DNA from: Zantedeschia hybrid cultivar
Taxonomy: Eukaryota; Streptophyta; Magnoliopsida; Alismatales; Araceae
Direction of reading: 5' to 3'
NCBI GenBank assembly: GCA_030544215.1
Contig: JARZZO010000011.1
Span: 2,342,001-2,406,000, forward strand
Length of the DNA: 64,000 nt
The translations under genes and the position numbers were made by a program. Below are positions 36,748-48,710 of the stretch, one piece after another. Every line of letters begins with the position of its first letter. The stretch's first letter is position 1. The notes below the pieces were generated by a model that worked only from the letters and a program-made list of their open reading frames with translations, searched no databases and was not told where the DNA came from.

Positions 36748-38105
36748 CGACAGCTTAAGCATTGTGATAAACTCTATTCATTAAATTGGTATAGTACGAT
36801 TTTGTAGCCAATACAAATCTTCAATGATTTCCATGTGTGATGTGCGCCAGCCGCCCGTGCATGCCCTGCTTTACACGTTATTACACCACGGTCGACCCAC
36901 AATTATGGGACCAGAACGGCTCGGATGGATGGATTAGGCAAGTCAAACTCCAACCTTATCAGCTCACATGTAAAAGCTATTTTAAAGGATATGTACACAA
37001 ACTGCAATATCACATGGTAAATTATTTTGAAATTAGATGGTACACAAAGGACCACAAGGTGGCCATTCGGGCATCAGCTTTCAAATCTCTTATTCTACAT
37101 AACCGTCGAAACTAAAATTTAAATTCAAAATCTCTCTTTTAAAATAAAAATATTTTTTTTGCATATATACTTCTAAAAAAGAAGTTGAGTCATAAAATAT
37201 TAATATGTAGTACCGATATCGATCATGTCTTGGCCCCAGGTCCGTGAAGGCAGGTTCATGGATGTCGATCAGTCCTAGCCACCAGTGGCAGATCCAACTA
37301 TATTTAGTAGGGTCTTGAGATCCCACTGAATTTTATTAAGTTATTTGTCTCAATGTAAAATAGTCTGTCTAAGCATTGACTTAGCATAAGATCCTACTCG
37401 CCTAATCTAAGACCCCATATAATTTAATCTAAAATTTCATTGACCTAACTTTATTTACGACTTAATGTTCTAGATATTCTACTGGACAAAATTTCTAAGT
37501 CTGCCACTGCTAACCACCCACTTAGTTAAACAAAGTGCAGGTCATAATTACATTTGGAGGGTCGTCTAACAGTTGCATATATCAAGGCCCCCTACAACGA
37601 TTGAGACATGTTTGCATATATGTTTACGTTCTAATTCTTATTATAGTCCTTTTATGGAAGAAATTAAGGTTAATAGGTGTAACCTAGTCTGACTTGGATG
37701 GCATGGGCAACATGCTATCTCATACAATATCGGTACGTAGTACTTTGCGCTAGCTTTCATTAAATTAATGGCAATAGTAAATCTAAGAACGTCATCTGTA
37801 GTTTACGTATTGGAGATAATTCTCAAAAAGAATTTATATTTGCAGATAACTCCCATATGATACCCATTTGTGTATAATCCTTTAATTAAAAGGATTTTTA
37901 GTAAATAACTTCTTAGAAGATTCAATATTTGCCCTCCTGGTGTAATATGTATTGAAATAAAACTGTTTAGCTATTCTGAATGACATTATTCAAAATTCTC
38001 ATAAGAAAAATAACATAGACATTCACCTATATATATATATATAAGCCTATTATAATTGAAGTTTAAAAATATATTTAGCATTAAAACTATGTCTATTTAC
38101 AAATG
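36748..38105. repeat. Left part of a duplicated block, copy near gene C
   Basis: From ACAGCTTAAGCATTGTGATA onward this matches 61590-62744 and then 63828-64000, with the third copy split by a solo LTR. Its right portion (from 37817) also matches 51555 onward. No gene lies in it. Confidence 0.85.
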
Positions 38106-38125
38106 CACTACAAGAAAAACAGGAT

Positions 38126-38475
38126 TTGTCAGCGGCTAAGAGCCGCTGACAAATACTTATGTCGACGGCTTCACAGCCGTTGACAAAGCCGTGGACAAAA
38201 GTCCCGTTGGCATATATTTGTCAACGGCTACGTAGAGCCGCTGACATATACTATATATGTTTACGCACGGAAGCCGCTGACATATAACGCATATGTCAGC
38301 GGCTTCTTAAAGCCGCTGACATATACGTTATATGTCTACACACAGTAGCCGCTGACATATAACACATATGTCAGCGGCTTTAACTAGCCGTTGACATATG
38401 AAACCTATGTCCACGGAGGTTAGCCGCTGACAAATACGGCATATGTCCACGGCTAATGGTAGCCGCTGACAAATA
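38126..38475. repeat. CACTA left subterminal repeats
   Basis: About a dozen copies of a 14-20 bp unit (AGCCGCTGACATATA and its complement TATGTCAGCGGCT) are seen. Such units are usual transposase-binding sites in CACTA elements. Confidence 0.85.
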
Positions 38476-38876
38476 GTTACTAAGAAAAAAAAAAATATAT
38501 TAAATTAGTCTGAAGAACAATGTTTCATACTTTTGCCTTGCTAGCATCAACAAGCACACTGCAGTAGACATATGAACTGCCACAATTCATTGTTTCTTCA
38601 AGGATAGTATTATGGCATACAGACCAAACAGAAAATGCCATGCTGACATGTATCCATTAAACAAGGAAAAGCACAAAGACATATTAAATGCCATTTGGAT
38701 TGCATTTCAAGGGGCAACAGGTTATATACAAGCTTGGAAAAATGAAGTTTTTCAGAATTGAAATAAAGTATTATTTTAAAAAATGAAGGATTTTTTGCAT
38801 ATATACCCTAAAATCCAGTAAAGTAAAGCGGTGCAATGCTTTTCTTTTCGGTAGCTCGAAGCTACGTTGTGCCCCC

Positions 38877-38880
<4 letters not shown>

Positions 38881-38907
<27 letters not shown>
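38881..38907. repeat. TA dinucleotide microsatellite
   Basis: A run of TATATA units about 26 bp long inside the CACTA element. Confidence 0.9.
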
Positions 38908-39624
38908 GCCCTGCATAGAATCAATGATGACTTGAGTCGTAATCCCAGGTGCAGAATGCATCCTCATAGGCAAGCTGCCTGTAACAAGGGCAGGCCTGGT
39001 AGGACTCCCGGGCAGCATTACCTACACTTGGATGAGACGAATGGCATCTAATCTGGACCCATCATCAAGTGCACGACAATCGTTGACAGGCAAAGTTGAA
39101 CACACAACCTCATGGCAAACCACAAAAGGAATTTACCATTCAACCCAATCCCCAGGGGCCACAATCTCACAAGACTTGCAGTTAATACATCACAAGCACA
39201 TGGAAAATCATGTGTTTCTTTGATGAGTTTAGTTGGTCATCATCCCCCCCCCCAAAACCTGGTCTGAATTCATTAGGAACAAATCAAGGGGTAAAAAGGA
39301 CTACAACACCCAGCAGCCTTGATCTACAACATTCTATGTCTGTCAAGCATGTGCAATATTATGCATTCAAATAGCTGGATAAGACTGCAACAATACCCAT
39401 AACCATCAGATGATGCATGCCTTGGTGCAATTTTCTATTTCCTTTTCCATTTTTTTGATTCTTCTTTTCCTCTTTGTTTTCTTTTTTTTCCCCGCCGGGG
39501 GAGGAGATGAACACTGTGGAACAGATATTTTGGATATGTCATCCACAATGTAACATGTCAAGGAAATCAGCATCTCTATGAAAACATGCATTTCAGAAAC
39601 TTAAACAGATCCATAGGTCTGCAC

Positions 39625-39948
39625 CTTAATTAAACCCGCTAGACAGTGTACATCAATACCATCGGGCACCATTCCACCATTCAGCTGATCTCGAACATGT
39701 TCCTCTTGACTGTTCTCTGCATTAATTCTGAAAATGTCTTCTGCCTGAATACCATTTCATCCATAATTATACAGTTTTCACCTGAAAGACAGAAATGTAA
39801 AATGCAGCCTAGATATGAACAACAAACCTGAAGGCCACCTTGTTCATACAAGCGCCTTTGCATTAATAAAAGTATAGTGGGTATACTATTCCCTCTAGAA
39901 TCATAGGAGCATTGCATAGAGTCGGTTGAAACTCCAAAGACACTTGCA
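39625..39948 (-). pseudogene. Captured Rop GTPase-activating protein (RhoGAP) exons inside CACTA
   Basis: Two adjacent exons with good splice sites are seen. Exon 39828-39948 (121 bp) reads ASVFGVSTDSMQCSYDSRGN then SIPTILLLMQRRLYEQGGLQ. Exon 39625-39744 (120 bp) reads AEDIFRINAENSQEEHVRDQ then LNGGMVPDGIDVHCLAGLIK. The 83-bp intron between them begins GTTTGT and ends CAG. This is the start of the RhoGAP domain of plant CRIB-RhoGAP proteins, which switch off Rop GTPases. The arginine-finger motif is AEDIFR where the family has AEGIFR. The CRIB part and the rest of the domain are not recognised nearby, so this is a fragment. Frames are open, suggesting a fairly recent capture. Confidence 0.88.
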
Positions 39949-41039
39949 CTGCATTTGAAACCGAGACACAAATCCATCAAAATATATTAATTAGTTGTCT
40001 TATGCATCATAACTGCATTCTACATTCTAAAAGAACAAAGATCAAAATTATGAACTTTATTTAGCAGAAACTAGCTATAACACATAGAAAGCCACAAGGA
40101 GAGATGGATCAGGTGCCAATTATACTAAAATGCCCATGCTGATCTCTCAAGTCATATATAAACCTCAGACAAATGTATTAAGCTTACACCTCACACCAAC
40201 AAAAGGATAAATGTGATTAGATGGGAGGAACGAATCATGAACTATAAAAATTATTAAATAGCTGCTAGCCAACTTGTGATAAAGATATGACACTTAATTT
40301 TTTTTTTTGGTTTTATTCTTCAGAATATACAGCTTTGTCCACAGAAATATTCAAGGGCACTTTTCCCCACATTCAGATGTGGGAGGGAAAGGGGATTCAG
40401 AATATGGAACCCCAGATAATTTTAAGAAAGGGAAAGAAGTTGTTCCCTGCTATTGCTATTCTCCTATTCTAAGAAGAGACCAGAAAATCTTTACTCCGCA
40501 TGTCATGAGTAAGAAATACAACCAATATTGTGCCTAAAGCTCCCTTGGATCCATCGGATATATGTGATATTTCGGTGTTGATCATTAAGCTAGTCATGCA
40601 ACTAGCCACAAGTAACATTATGTTCCACATTAGTTTAAAAGTAAGATGTTTAAATACATTCAGATCCTGCCATGTCAACAAGGATGACAATGACCAATGT
40701 TTTTTAGTTCATGGAAACGGAAAACAACCTAAACTCAGCTGGTGACAATAACCAAGGTTGAAAATTAGTATACAGAAACAACAATATATCATACCAATAT
40801 GTTGGAAGGTTTTTTCTGGAATGCCCTCGTCTCCTAATGATGCAGAGCGAATCAGGTGTTGTTGCAACTGCTGCCTTCGGGATCGGTGTTCACCTTTGAA
40901 TCTCCTGCTTTGCATTTTACATAGTGACACATTTGATCCATTCAACCATACCCTAAGCCTAAAATAAGGTACACGAGCATCTAGATTTTTACAAAATTAT
41001 ACCTACGAGTATCTAGATTTTTAAAAAATTATACCTGCA

Positions 41040-41300
41040 GTGGGCCGTGGAAACGAGGATGGCCAGTGGCCGTGGAAAGGAGAATGGCCGGTGGCCAGCG
41101 GGCGAGCACGATGGCGGGCCGAGCGGACGAGACCGGCGACAATGGCGGGTGGGACCGATGACTACGGCGGGCCGAGCGGACGGCGACGATGGCGGGCAGA
41201 GCACGCGACCGGCGACGATGGCGGGCAGAGCGGAGGCGACCGACGACGATGGCGGGCAGAGCGGAGGCGACCGGCAGTGGCTAGGGCTAGGAGAGGGAAA
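41040..41300. repeat. GC-rich tandem repeat in CACTA interior
   Basis: Units of GGCGACGATGGCGGGCAGAG repeat with small changes. Apparent Gly/Arg-rich open frames on both frames are products of the repeat. Confidence 0.75.
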
Positions 41301-41355
41301 AAGATGGAGACAGAGAGCTAGGGCTCGGGAGGGAGACAGGAAAAGGGCGGTCTTT

Positions 41356-41700
41356 TGTCAGCGGCTATAAGTGTAGCCGCTGACATATAGTAGATATGTC
41401 AACGACTATAAGTGTAGCCGCTGACATATATCAGATATGTCAACGGCTACAGTTTAGCCGCTGACATATAGTAGATATGTCAACGGCTATATGTGTAGCC
41501 GCTGACATATATTATATATGTCAACGGCTACACATATAGCCGTTGACATCAGCGGCTACACATATAGCCGTTGACATATAGTTTTTACTATTTTTTTTTT
41601 TTAATTTATTACATATGTCGACGGTTATATTAAAGCCGTCGACATATATTCTCTTTGTCGACAAGTATCTATAGCCGTTGACATATATTCGCTGACAAAA
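41356..41700. repeat. CACTA right subterminal repeats
   Basis: Direct and inverted copies of GTAGCCGCTGACATATA, mirroring the left side. Confidence 0.85.
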
Positions 41701-42240
41701 CCTGCCTCCCTTGTAGTGATGCTTGCCGTTCCAAAGGCATTTGTATTTTAATTGATAGTGTTCTTAGTATTCCTATTTAATAGTCTTTATAAAAAATACG
41801 GATCATACAAGGGCGGGTTATCCCCAAAATATGAAATCATTTTGGGGGTTAATTATAAAAGCCTCTTAAATTTATAAAAAAGGCCAAATCAACCACGGTC
41901 ATGCCAGTCTTGTTTGCACCCGTAGTTATTTGATAAAAATGTTTATAAGATTAATATCTTATTAACTAAGTTTACTCATGAATAGAATAATAAAATTAGT
42001 GCTTAAAAGAATAGCTTAATGAGCATGTAAATAAGTTCTTAATGAATACTTAAATGAGTTCTCACTAAATACATTACACAAACAAAATTGTTTACGAACC
42101 TAATCAAAGCTTGGTGCATTTAATTAATGGAGTTCAGCTTTTTTTAAATTTTATTTATTTAACTCAATAAATAAACAAGATCAAACTGTTACCGAATAAT
42201 CTTATGACATGTTTATCTTAATGCTAAGCCCTTCCTAAAA

Positions 42241-42420
42241 GAATTGAGATCATTTACGTTAGCCAGCGGACTGTAGAAGGTCAGTAAACAGAAGAGGAGG
42301 GAGATCAAAAACTGTCAAAACCAGTTTCATCTACACCCCCGTGATTTTAAAATTTGTCCCTCCTTTTCTTTCTCTTTACTGACCCTCTACGGTTTGCCGA
42401 GGGACTAAAAGATCTCGACT
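42241..42420. mobile_element. Mutator-like MITE
   Basis: A 180-bp insert flanked by CTTCCTAAAA on both sides (42231-42240 and 42421-42430). Its ends are inverted over about 60 bp: GAATTGAGATC at the left against GAGTCGAGATC (complement of the right), with GGTCAGTAAA shared further in. The matching site in block D (near 52350) is empty. Long inverted ends with a 9-10 bp duplication point to a Mutator-like origin. Confidence 0.82.
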
Positions 42421-43656
42421 CTTCCTAAAAACGTTGTTAGCAAGTTTGTTGTCACAGCCAACTCGTCTGTCATGGCGTGAGTAGATTCCTCTAGAGACAC
42501 TTGGTGGCCGATGGCAATTCAACCATTCTTGCTTTTTTTAATTTTTGTGACCAAAACAATTCTTATTTCAGTCTCCAGAGATGAGATCATCTACCTCTTT
42601 CTAATGTACTCCCAGTCACATATTGCAGGTTGGATATGAGTCTGACATACTTTTTGCGTAAAATTATTAATTCATTCTTGCTGCGTGTGGGTGGGAACAT
42701 ATTTGAATCTAAAAAATAAGATTTAGAAATATTAATCTTTTTTTGTAATGCTTTGTGTCCTTCTACTGAGCGTGAGATAAAAAATAAATTATTTATATAA
42801 AAAGATAAAAAATACCAAATTCACCTTATTCTCATCTGTGGGCAGTCATACAACACATCCTTAGTCCAGCTTGGCCAATACAATTGACAGGTCGGGCATT
42901 CCGATCCGACTCCAACTTCGGCCCCGCCTAACTTGGTCCATCCAACTCTTGAGAGTTGAGAGGCTTGTGGGGTCCGATCCACCCTGCGCCTCCTCGTTTT
43001 CCCTGTTATCTCCTCCACGCGTTCCCGACACCACGCCAGCCATGGCCCACTCTGCCAACCCACTGCGCAATGATGAGGCACATCCTGGTAGGCTCAGTTT
43101 GCTCCATTTTTCAATAGAATTATGACGTATGAGACACGTGTCAATTGTAGACGTGGACACATACGTTGGATACCGCAACATATTAAAAATAAGACAGGAT
43201 GACATGAAAAGAGTATAAATATATATGCATGAATAGTTATATATATATAATAATGAAATATAATTATTAAAATTTATCTAAAATTTAAAAAATGTAAGAC
43301 AAATATATCAAATTTTATCATACACACAAATATTCTAAGAAGATATGTCAAGTATTCTAAACAATCTCTATTATTCACTTTCAATTTTTTAAATAAAAAA
43401 TTAGGCACGGATATCCGAATGTCATGTCGTGTCCAAATCAGGTAAAAATAGTACAGTAAGAATCGAACTACCCATCCATTTATCAATTTATAGGACGCTG
43501 TAAAGATACATTTTTTCTAGACCGTCGACGGGACAAATAATGCAGGGTGGTGGACTTTTGGCCTAAATCTATAATATGAGTTTATTTCTTTGACCCAAAA
43601 ACAAAAACTAGCGTGCAGCTCGCAAGGAGAAGCAGACAACAAAATCTATCTGGCTC

Positions 43657-44801
43657 TCAGGCAGTGGGGTAGACAGGGCGAATAGCAAGACCACACGTGC
43701 CGTTTGCGTGCGCAGAGTCCCTCAGTATCTTCATGTACCCGTCTTGGCCCCAACCGGTCCCCCACGAATTCTTCAGAATCCAATATTTGGTGCCGTCGCT
43801 GGTCGCACCGTAGCCCACGAGGGTGACCGCATGGCTTAATCGCTCTCCGCATGGCCCCGAGAAGACGCCGTCGCCAGAACCGTAGAGATGGAACTCCCTG
43901 CTGCCGGAAGCGATGCTCACGGCAACCGGCTGGTTGGCAACTGCTCGCAGCAGCGCCGACTCGTCGTTCCGGGGGACAGATTCGGAGCCGCTGATGCTGG
44001 CGACGGGGTGGTTGGCTGCCGAAGTGCAGCTGCTGCTCTGACTCCCTTTATACGGATACGCATCCTCCGTCGTGAGTCCGTGGGCCACGATGTACTGGAA
44101 TGCTCTGGAGGCAAGGCCTCCATTGCAGCCATCGTTTCCGGTGTCACAGTCGACGAGCTCCTGTTCCGAGAGGGACATCAGGGTGCCATTTTTGATCTTC
44201 GCGATTCCTTCCGTTGTAGCTACGGCTGCGAAGGCCCAGCAACTTCCTGTTTTTGTGAGCATTCCATTGACGTGCAAGTCTTTAGTACAGTAACTAAGAT
44301 ATATGTGAGAGACAGAGAGAGAGAGAAAGAGTTCTTACCACAGTGACCTTGATTTTTAACGCCGGTAACTGCTCCATCGGCTCTCCAGTCTTTGGACGCA
44401 GGCACCTCCTTGTCGGCGAGGTTGCTGTACCTGAAGGATTCGGCAGGTGGAGTAAGCTCCAGAGAGGGCAACAAGCCGTAGTTGGAAGCCCTGATCTCCT
44501 CTTCGCTCAGATCTGCAAATTTGTTAACACTGAGCTTGTACCCAAGGCCCCCGCGCCGGTTGAAGGATTCCACATACTCAACGTTGCGCCGGAATATCTC
44601 ACGGCGGTGCTTCTTCTCAACCTCGTCGGTGTAAGTGCGGCCATGACGGGCCATCCAGAGCTCGTGCCCTAGGGCGACCGAGTTGTCCTCCCCTTTGAGG
44701 ATCGGCAAGCGTCTCCTCACGGCCGGGGAGGCCACCAGGACTCCCAGGAGGACCACGGCCAGCCAGTGGTAAGGAGTGCAGCGCGCTGCCGGGAATGCCA
44801 T
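43657..44801 (-). CDS. Papain-like cysteine protease, C1A family (gene C)
   Basis: Exon 1 is 44339-44801 and exon 2 is 43657-44246, with a 92-bp GT-AG intron. The protein is 350 aa with signal peptide WLAVVLLGVLVASPAV, an I29 propeptide (EKKHRREIFRRNVEYVESFN, SVNKFADLS) and mature start near VPASKDWRADGAV. Catalytic residues are Gln151, Cys157 (GSCWAF), His293 (LSHAVT) and Asn314 (NSWGTGWGQ). The segment before the active site reads QGHCG; relatives have QGSCG or QGQCG, so His replaces a usual Ser/Gln. An NGT glycosylation site lies near the C-terminus, which ends CGLAIRPVYPTA. It is nearly identical to gene D, 10 kb away, and also has an extra GDG in YGSGDGVF compared with A and B. The gene looks functional. 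Confidence 0.93.
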
Positions 44802-44871
44802 GTTGTGTGTATCCGCAGAACGCCGAGCTGTGTTCTGGGATGAGCGGTTTGCACAACAGCTGATGGATGAT

Positions 44872-44879
44872 GCTTTATA
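44872..44879 (-). promoter_or_regulatory. TATA box of gene C
   Basis: The minus strand reads ATGGGTATAAAGCATCATC, 71-78 bp upstream of the ATG, matching the TATAAAGC of genes A and B. Confidence 0.7.
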
Positions 44880-44959
44880 CCCATAGCTCCAGATTAATTA
44901 AGTGAATGTATTACCATACATCTCAAATTTGTTGTCGCCAGCTCAGATTACAAGAGGGA

Positions 44960-45640
44960 CTAGCATAAAGGAGAAGACTTAGCAATTTTATAAGACCAAG
45001 AGGGACTTGACTTGCAAGCAATTTTATAAGACCAGAGGGCGAGGACTTGTGACAGCAACTCCTCGCCATTTGATTAGCACACTCTAGAGAAGGCCCAGTG
45101 GCCGTAAATTTCGTTAAGGCCAAAGAATGAAGACTTGCAAGAACAATCTTGGTAGAAAACACCTCAAGGGTTTGTTTGTTTTAATGTAAAATTTTGTAAA
45201 TCATCAGTTTTAAAATCGCTGATTTCAAAACAAATGAAAATTTTTTTGATCATAAAATATTTGTTTAGTTGTTTGTAAAATAAAATAGCAAGGATACTTT
45301 AATTTTCTTGTTTTAATTTACAGTGGACTTTGGATGTAAACTAAAACAAGTAAATTAGACTGTCAAGTAGACAGACAAGATTTAGACACAATTTTACTTT
45401 ACATTATTTTACATCAATCCAAACAACTAAAAATACTATAAAATAAAATAATTATTTCAAATTACGATGTTTTACTTGAAAACAAACAACCCTCAAATCC
45501 ATAACATCAGACCGCGACGGTTTGAAAGCGTAAGCAAAGTTGGAATCAATTTTATAAGACCAAAACGTGTGTTCAACTTGTACGTATTCCAATTAAGAGT
45601 AGAAGCTGCTTGCGGGAACAGGCAACGTCCGCAGCAATTT
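44960..45640. repeat. Degenerate minisatellite upstream of gene C, interrupted by a MITE
   Basis: Units such as AGCAATTTTATAAGACCAAG and AATTTTATAAGACCAGAGGG occur at 44965-45160 and resume at about 45540 (CAATTTTATAAGACCAAAAC). The break is the MITE at 45168-45492. Confidence 0.75.
45168..45492. mobile_element. MITE in the gene C upstream region
   Basis: Left end GGGTTTGTTTGTTTTAATG is inverted against the right end, whose complement is GGGTTGTTTGTTTTCAAG. TCAA flanks both sides (45164-45167 and 45493-45496). No ORF. The superfamily is unclear because a 4-bp duplication is unusual. Confidence 0.65.
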
Positions 45641-46044
45641 CGTTAATTACATAGTTTTATACTAACTCTCGAACTCGGATGACCCCAGTCACTAATTAAA
45701 AATAACTAGAATCAGTAGCAATTCGATCGATCAGATTTCGAGTTCTTGGTTTTAAACACAGGTTTAGATTTCTCGTCTTTTGTGGCTAACAATAAGAAAC
45801 GACAAAAGAACGAGATGTGCTAGCATTCCTCCCTCTAAAGACGCACATGTGGGGCCCTGTGGCAACTCGACCATCCGCACCGGAAAATTGCTGTGTGATA
45901 ATTCCAAGATAAGTAGATAAAAATTATAAGAATTTACTTATTATTTTCACATTTAAAAATTTTACCATATATTTATTATTGTTGACCATTTTAAAGTGAT
46001 TCAATCTTCATGATATAGTCGTCACTTTAGATTCTCTTCTAATC

Positions 46045-47048
46045 TTGCACCATTTATATATGCACAACCTTCCGACAATCCTTTGTACAAGTACAAAAAA
46101 AAAAAAAGGAAGCTGCCCAGAATTATCTCCCAAGAAAAATCAAGCTTCCCTTCCAAAAGCAGCTGCATCATACAGCATTCACTGATTTTATGTTGTAGCT
46201 CCAATCTTGCCATAAATGGCCAGCGTGCTCAGGAAACATAACCATAAATTGTTTCTTATTTTCCTAACAGACATCAATATTATGAAAAAAAGATATTCTA
46301 GGACAAAACAAGTTTTTGAAGACGCTTAATTAATTTGTAGGTTAATCTCAACGCAAGTGTTAGAAGACGCTTAATTAATTTTTTTCCTCTTCTTTTGTGG
46401 AAGATTTTACTCAAGAGAGTTTCCACTCTTTCGGAACGGTCTCCTTTGGGAGGATCTTCTCCTTCATCAGCTGCAACTATCCCTCTCTCCACTCTCTTGT
46501 CCCTTAGCTTTCATCCTTAACAATCCGTATTGTACCTTTTTTAGTTTACCTTCCTCAATCTCCCCTATCTCTCAGCAAATACTTGTTTTTTCTGTGTTGG
46601 TTCTCTTTGTTGTCACTTATTGTGATTTCTTCTTCCACCGATAGGAGTCTTGCTGTTGACATTTTTTGTGCAAGCTGTGTGGTTTTGCCTACCATCTGTT
46701 CGACGAAATGTCGACCGCAAGTTGGAGGCTCGAGAATATGTGCTCATCTTTTTACTCCGCTGCCGAGAGTAGGTCCTCCGAACTCTCCTAATTCATAGAC
46801 AAGTTACTTGCACCTTTGCAGCTCCCTTTTCACTCGTTGAAAAGTTCCATATTAGAATTGCTTACTATTTCCACTAGTAAGTTTGGTTGGCTCCTTCGAC
46901 ACCCTATGACTGCCAGTTCTCTTTAATATGTATTTGTTGTGCTCTATTTGTGTGTTTTATGTTTTAACGGGGTATGATCCTAACTACTCGTAGTCTAGGT
47001 TTGTTTTATTGCAAGAAAGTTTCCCTTCTTACGTTAAAAAAAAAAAAA
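46045..47048. other. Flank with a retroposed 3' end, no intact gene
   Basis: Block C homology ends at 46044. The segment GAAGACGCTTAATTAATTT occurs twice (46317 and 46363). The stretch ending at 47037-47049 has a poly(A) run after GTTTCCCTTCTTACGTT, as in the 3' end of a LINE or processed insert. No coding domain was recognised. Confidence 0.45.
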
Positions 47049-47478
47049 GTGAAACATTTCTTCACTAGATTGCACGGCATACAAGCTTCGCGGCAGGATC
47101 GAATCTCACAGATTCAATTCGAAGGGTTCTATATATGTCCGAGATGCCGGTGATTGGCCCGATCAGGTCTAGGTATGGGTGCTTGGCTTGTTAAGTTTTA
47201 ATTCGAATAATAAAATGGTGCGACTGAGTTCCTATATATATATATATATGTTGTGGAGATATCAGTTATGGCTCCTTGCATTCAAACAATAATTAATTCA
47301 CCATTCAATTGCATGCGTCACAGAACACACTGCTCGAGCAACGAGACTCATATCAACACAATTTCTGCACATGTCTTCTAATGGAGATTGTCAACGATAA
47401 TATTGGGAAGTTCAAAGTGTATTTCTTATTGTCTCTGGTGGGTCAACTCTTCTGTCTTTTGCCACTATAAAACAACTT
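47049..47478. repeat. Duplicated upstream-flank segment, copy 2
   Basis: It matches 29119-29520 from GTGAAACATTTC through TTTTGCCACTATAAAA, with a longer TA run near 47235. It is cut on the right by an LTR start at 47479. Confidence 0.85.
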
Positions 47479-48710
47479 TGATGAGGGGCAACTGAGATTT
47501 GGCCCAAACAGATCCATTTAGTCCAAAGGCTCAACAGCCCGCAGTCAACAGGAATGGGCGTGAAGATGCCATATAGGTTCTTTCGGCATCCCGATTGACA
47601 GGCTGAAGATGGGAATTTGGAGCGCATGGGCGTAATGCCAGTTGGTGGTTCCCGAGATACTATAGTGTCTCGGTGATACCAACCGAAAGTCGAGAGGAGC
47701 CCACCCTCTCGATCGACACTCAGGAATCTGCAACTCGACTGAGTGAAGACCGAGAGCTTGGATTCGGAAGGCCGCTTCCTCCAGACCGTCCGAGAGGTCG
47801 ATGGTCCCCCCAAGGTCGACCCATAATACCTCCCCGCCATCAGTTGAGTGTTGTGCATTAACAACATAACTGTCCAGTTAAAGTAGATTCGCACGATCTA
47901 CTCCCCCCAATCACGAGGAGATCTCTCCTTACCTAATATCTCACGATTCCCTCAATCAAAGGGAGTGGATCATAGGTCAACTAACTCTCCAGAACTAACG
48001 GTCCTTATGGCGCCTCTGGAGCGAAAAATTATATAATCCTCAGACCTTCTCCGATCATAAGTACGAATACATAACTGAAAAACCCTTAGAGAGAGTTCAT
48101 CTTCTTCTAAGACCTAACTTAGGCATCGGAGAGTTCTGTAGCTTCTGCTCCTTAGGAAACGGGGAGGCCCTTGACACCTCTTCTTCCTCTTGCAGGTCCT
48201 ACCTTGAACGTTTTTAATCTTACAAATCTGATCGAGTAACTAGGAGCATCAATCAGACGGTCTCCGTTATTTGTCCAGTTTTTTATCACTATACGATTGA
48301 TAAAATCTGTGCGAAACGTACAAAAATTCATGATAAGAGGCAAGAAAAATAGCCGTCGTGCTAGAGCTGCGTTGCAGGTTAACGAAACCGAAGTCGACGC
48401 TTGCACTAACCTGTCGCAAAGTGTCATTTTCAGGCCCTCAAAGAACGGCGGCGACTCTATGGGGGTGGTCGCTCAACAGCTTAGAGCCCTGCTTACACTG
48501 ATGCAGGAGTACCTTCTTGCTCCACTGACGGTCCTAGAACCCCATCTGAGGGCCACGCCCCAAGAACAACGTCAAAGGGAAACTCGGCAACTGCTGACCG
48601 TCATTGGCAGATATAAAAATAAATATACTATTGTTAAGAGTATACATGCAAAAATCCCCGATCTTGCCATTACTAAACAAACACGTCCCAACCTTATCAT
48701 CGTGGCATGA
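47479..48710 (+). mobile_element. Truncated 5' end of a Ty3-like retrotransposon
   Basis: It begins TGATGAGGGGCAACTG. A possible LTR end GGAGCATCA at 48251 is followed by AATCAGACGGTCTCC, perhaps a decayed primer-binding site. An open frame then begins at 48297 or 48330 with GKKNSRRARAALQV and ends at 48710; its basic N-terminus suits a gag start. No 3' LTR, pol domain or target duplication was found. The TGATG/CATCA edge style is shared with solo LTRs at 49211 and 62745. Confidence 0.5.

Larger units (their letters stand above)
38106..41718. mobile_element. Non-autonomous CACTA transposon with captured gene pieces
   Basis: It begins CACTACAAGAAAAACAGG and ends CCTGCCTCCCTTGTAGTG, and is flanked by ATG (38103-38105 and 41719-41721), the 3-bp duplication expected for CACTA elements. 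The unoccupied site is present at 51836-51850 and near 63983 (TTTACAAATGCATG). Subterminal arrays of GCCGCTGACATATA in both orientations lie at 38126-38475 and 41356-41700. The 3613-bp element has no recognisable transposase, so it would need one in trans. Inside are two exons of a RhoGAP gene and a GC-rich repeat (41040-41290). Confidence 0.95.
37817..46044. repeat. Segmental duplication block C (contains gene C)
   Basis: It aligns with 51555-55994 from AGATAATTCTCAAAAAGAATT to TCGTCACTTTAGATTCTCTT. The block carries gene C, its promoter and minisatellite. Relative to block D it has extra DNA: the CACTA element, a MULE MITE, about 300 bp at 42768-43067, about 330 bp at 43115-43442, and a MITE upstream of gene C. 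Confidence 0.88.

Noticed and set aside
38126..38475. Regularly spaced short repeats that could suggest a CRISPR array
   Set aside because: Units occur in both orientations, spacing is irregular, and they sit inside CACTA termini in a plant genome.
40709..40945. Possible further captured exon in CACTA (MQSRRFKGEHRSRRQQLQQH)
   Set aside because: A plausible donor-like GT follows, but I could not tie the peptide to any family, so it is not listed as a gene piece.
41040..41370. Gly/Arg-rich open frames of 90-107 codons in CACTA
   Set aside because: Two overlapping frames both look repetitive because the DNA is a tandem repeat with unit length near 20-21 bp.
42861..43205. 114-codon minus-strand frame
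   Set aside because: No domain, and most of it lies in DNA missing from the otherwise matching block D.
43888..44346. 152-codon plus-strand frame opposite gene C
   Set aside because: Shadow of the protease exon 2 and intron; no recognisable protein.
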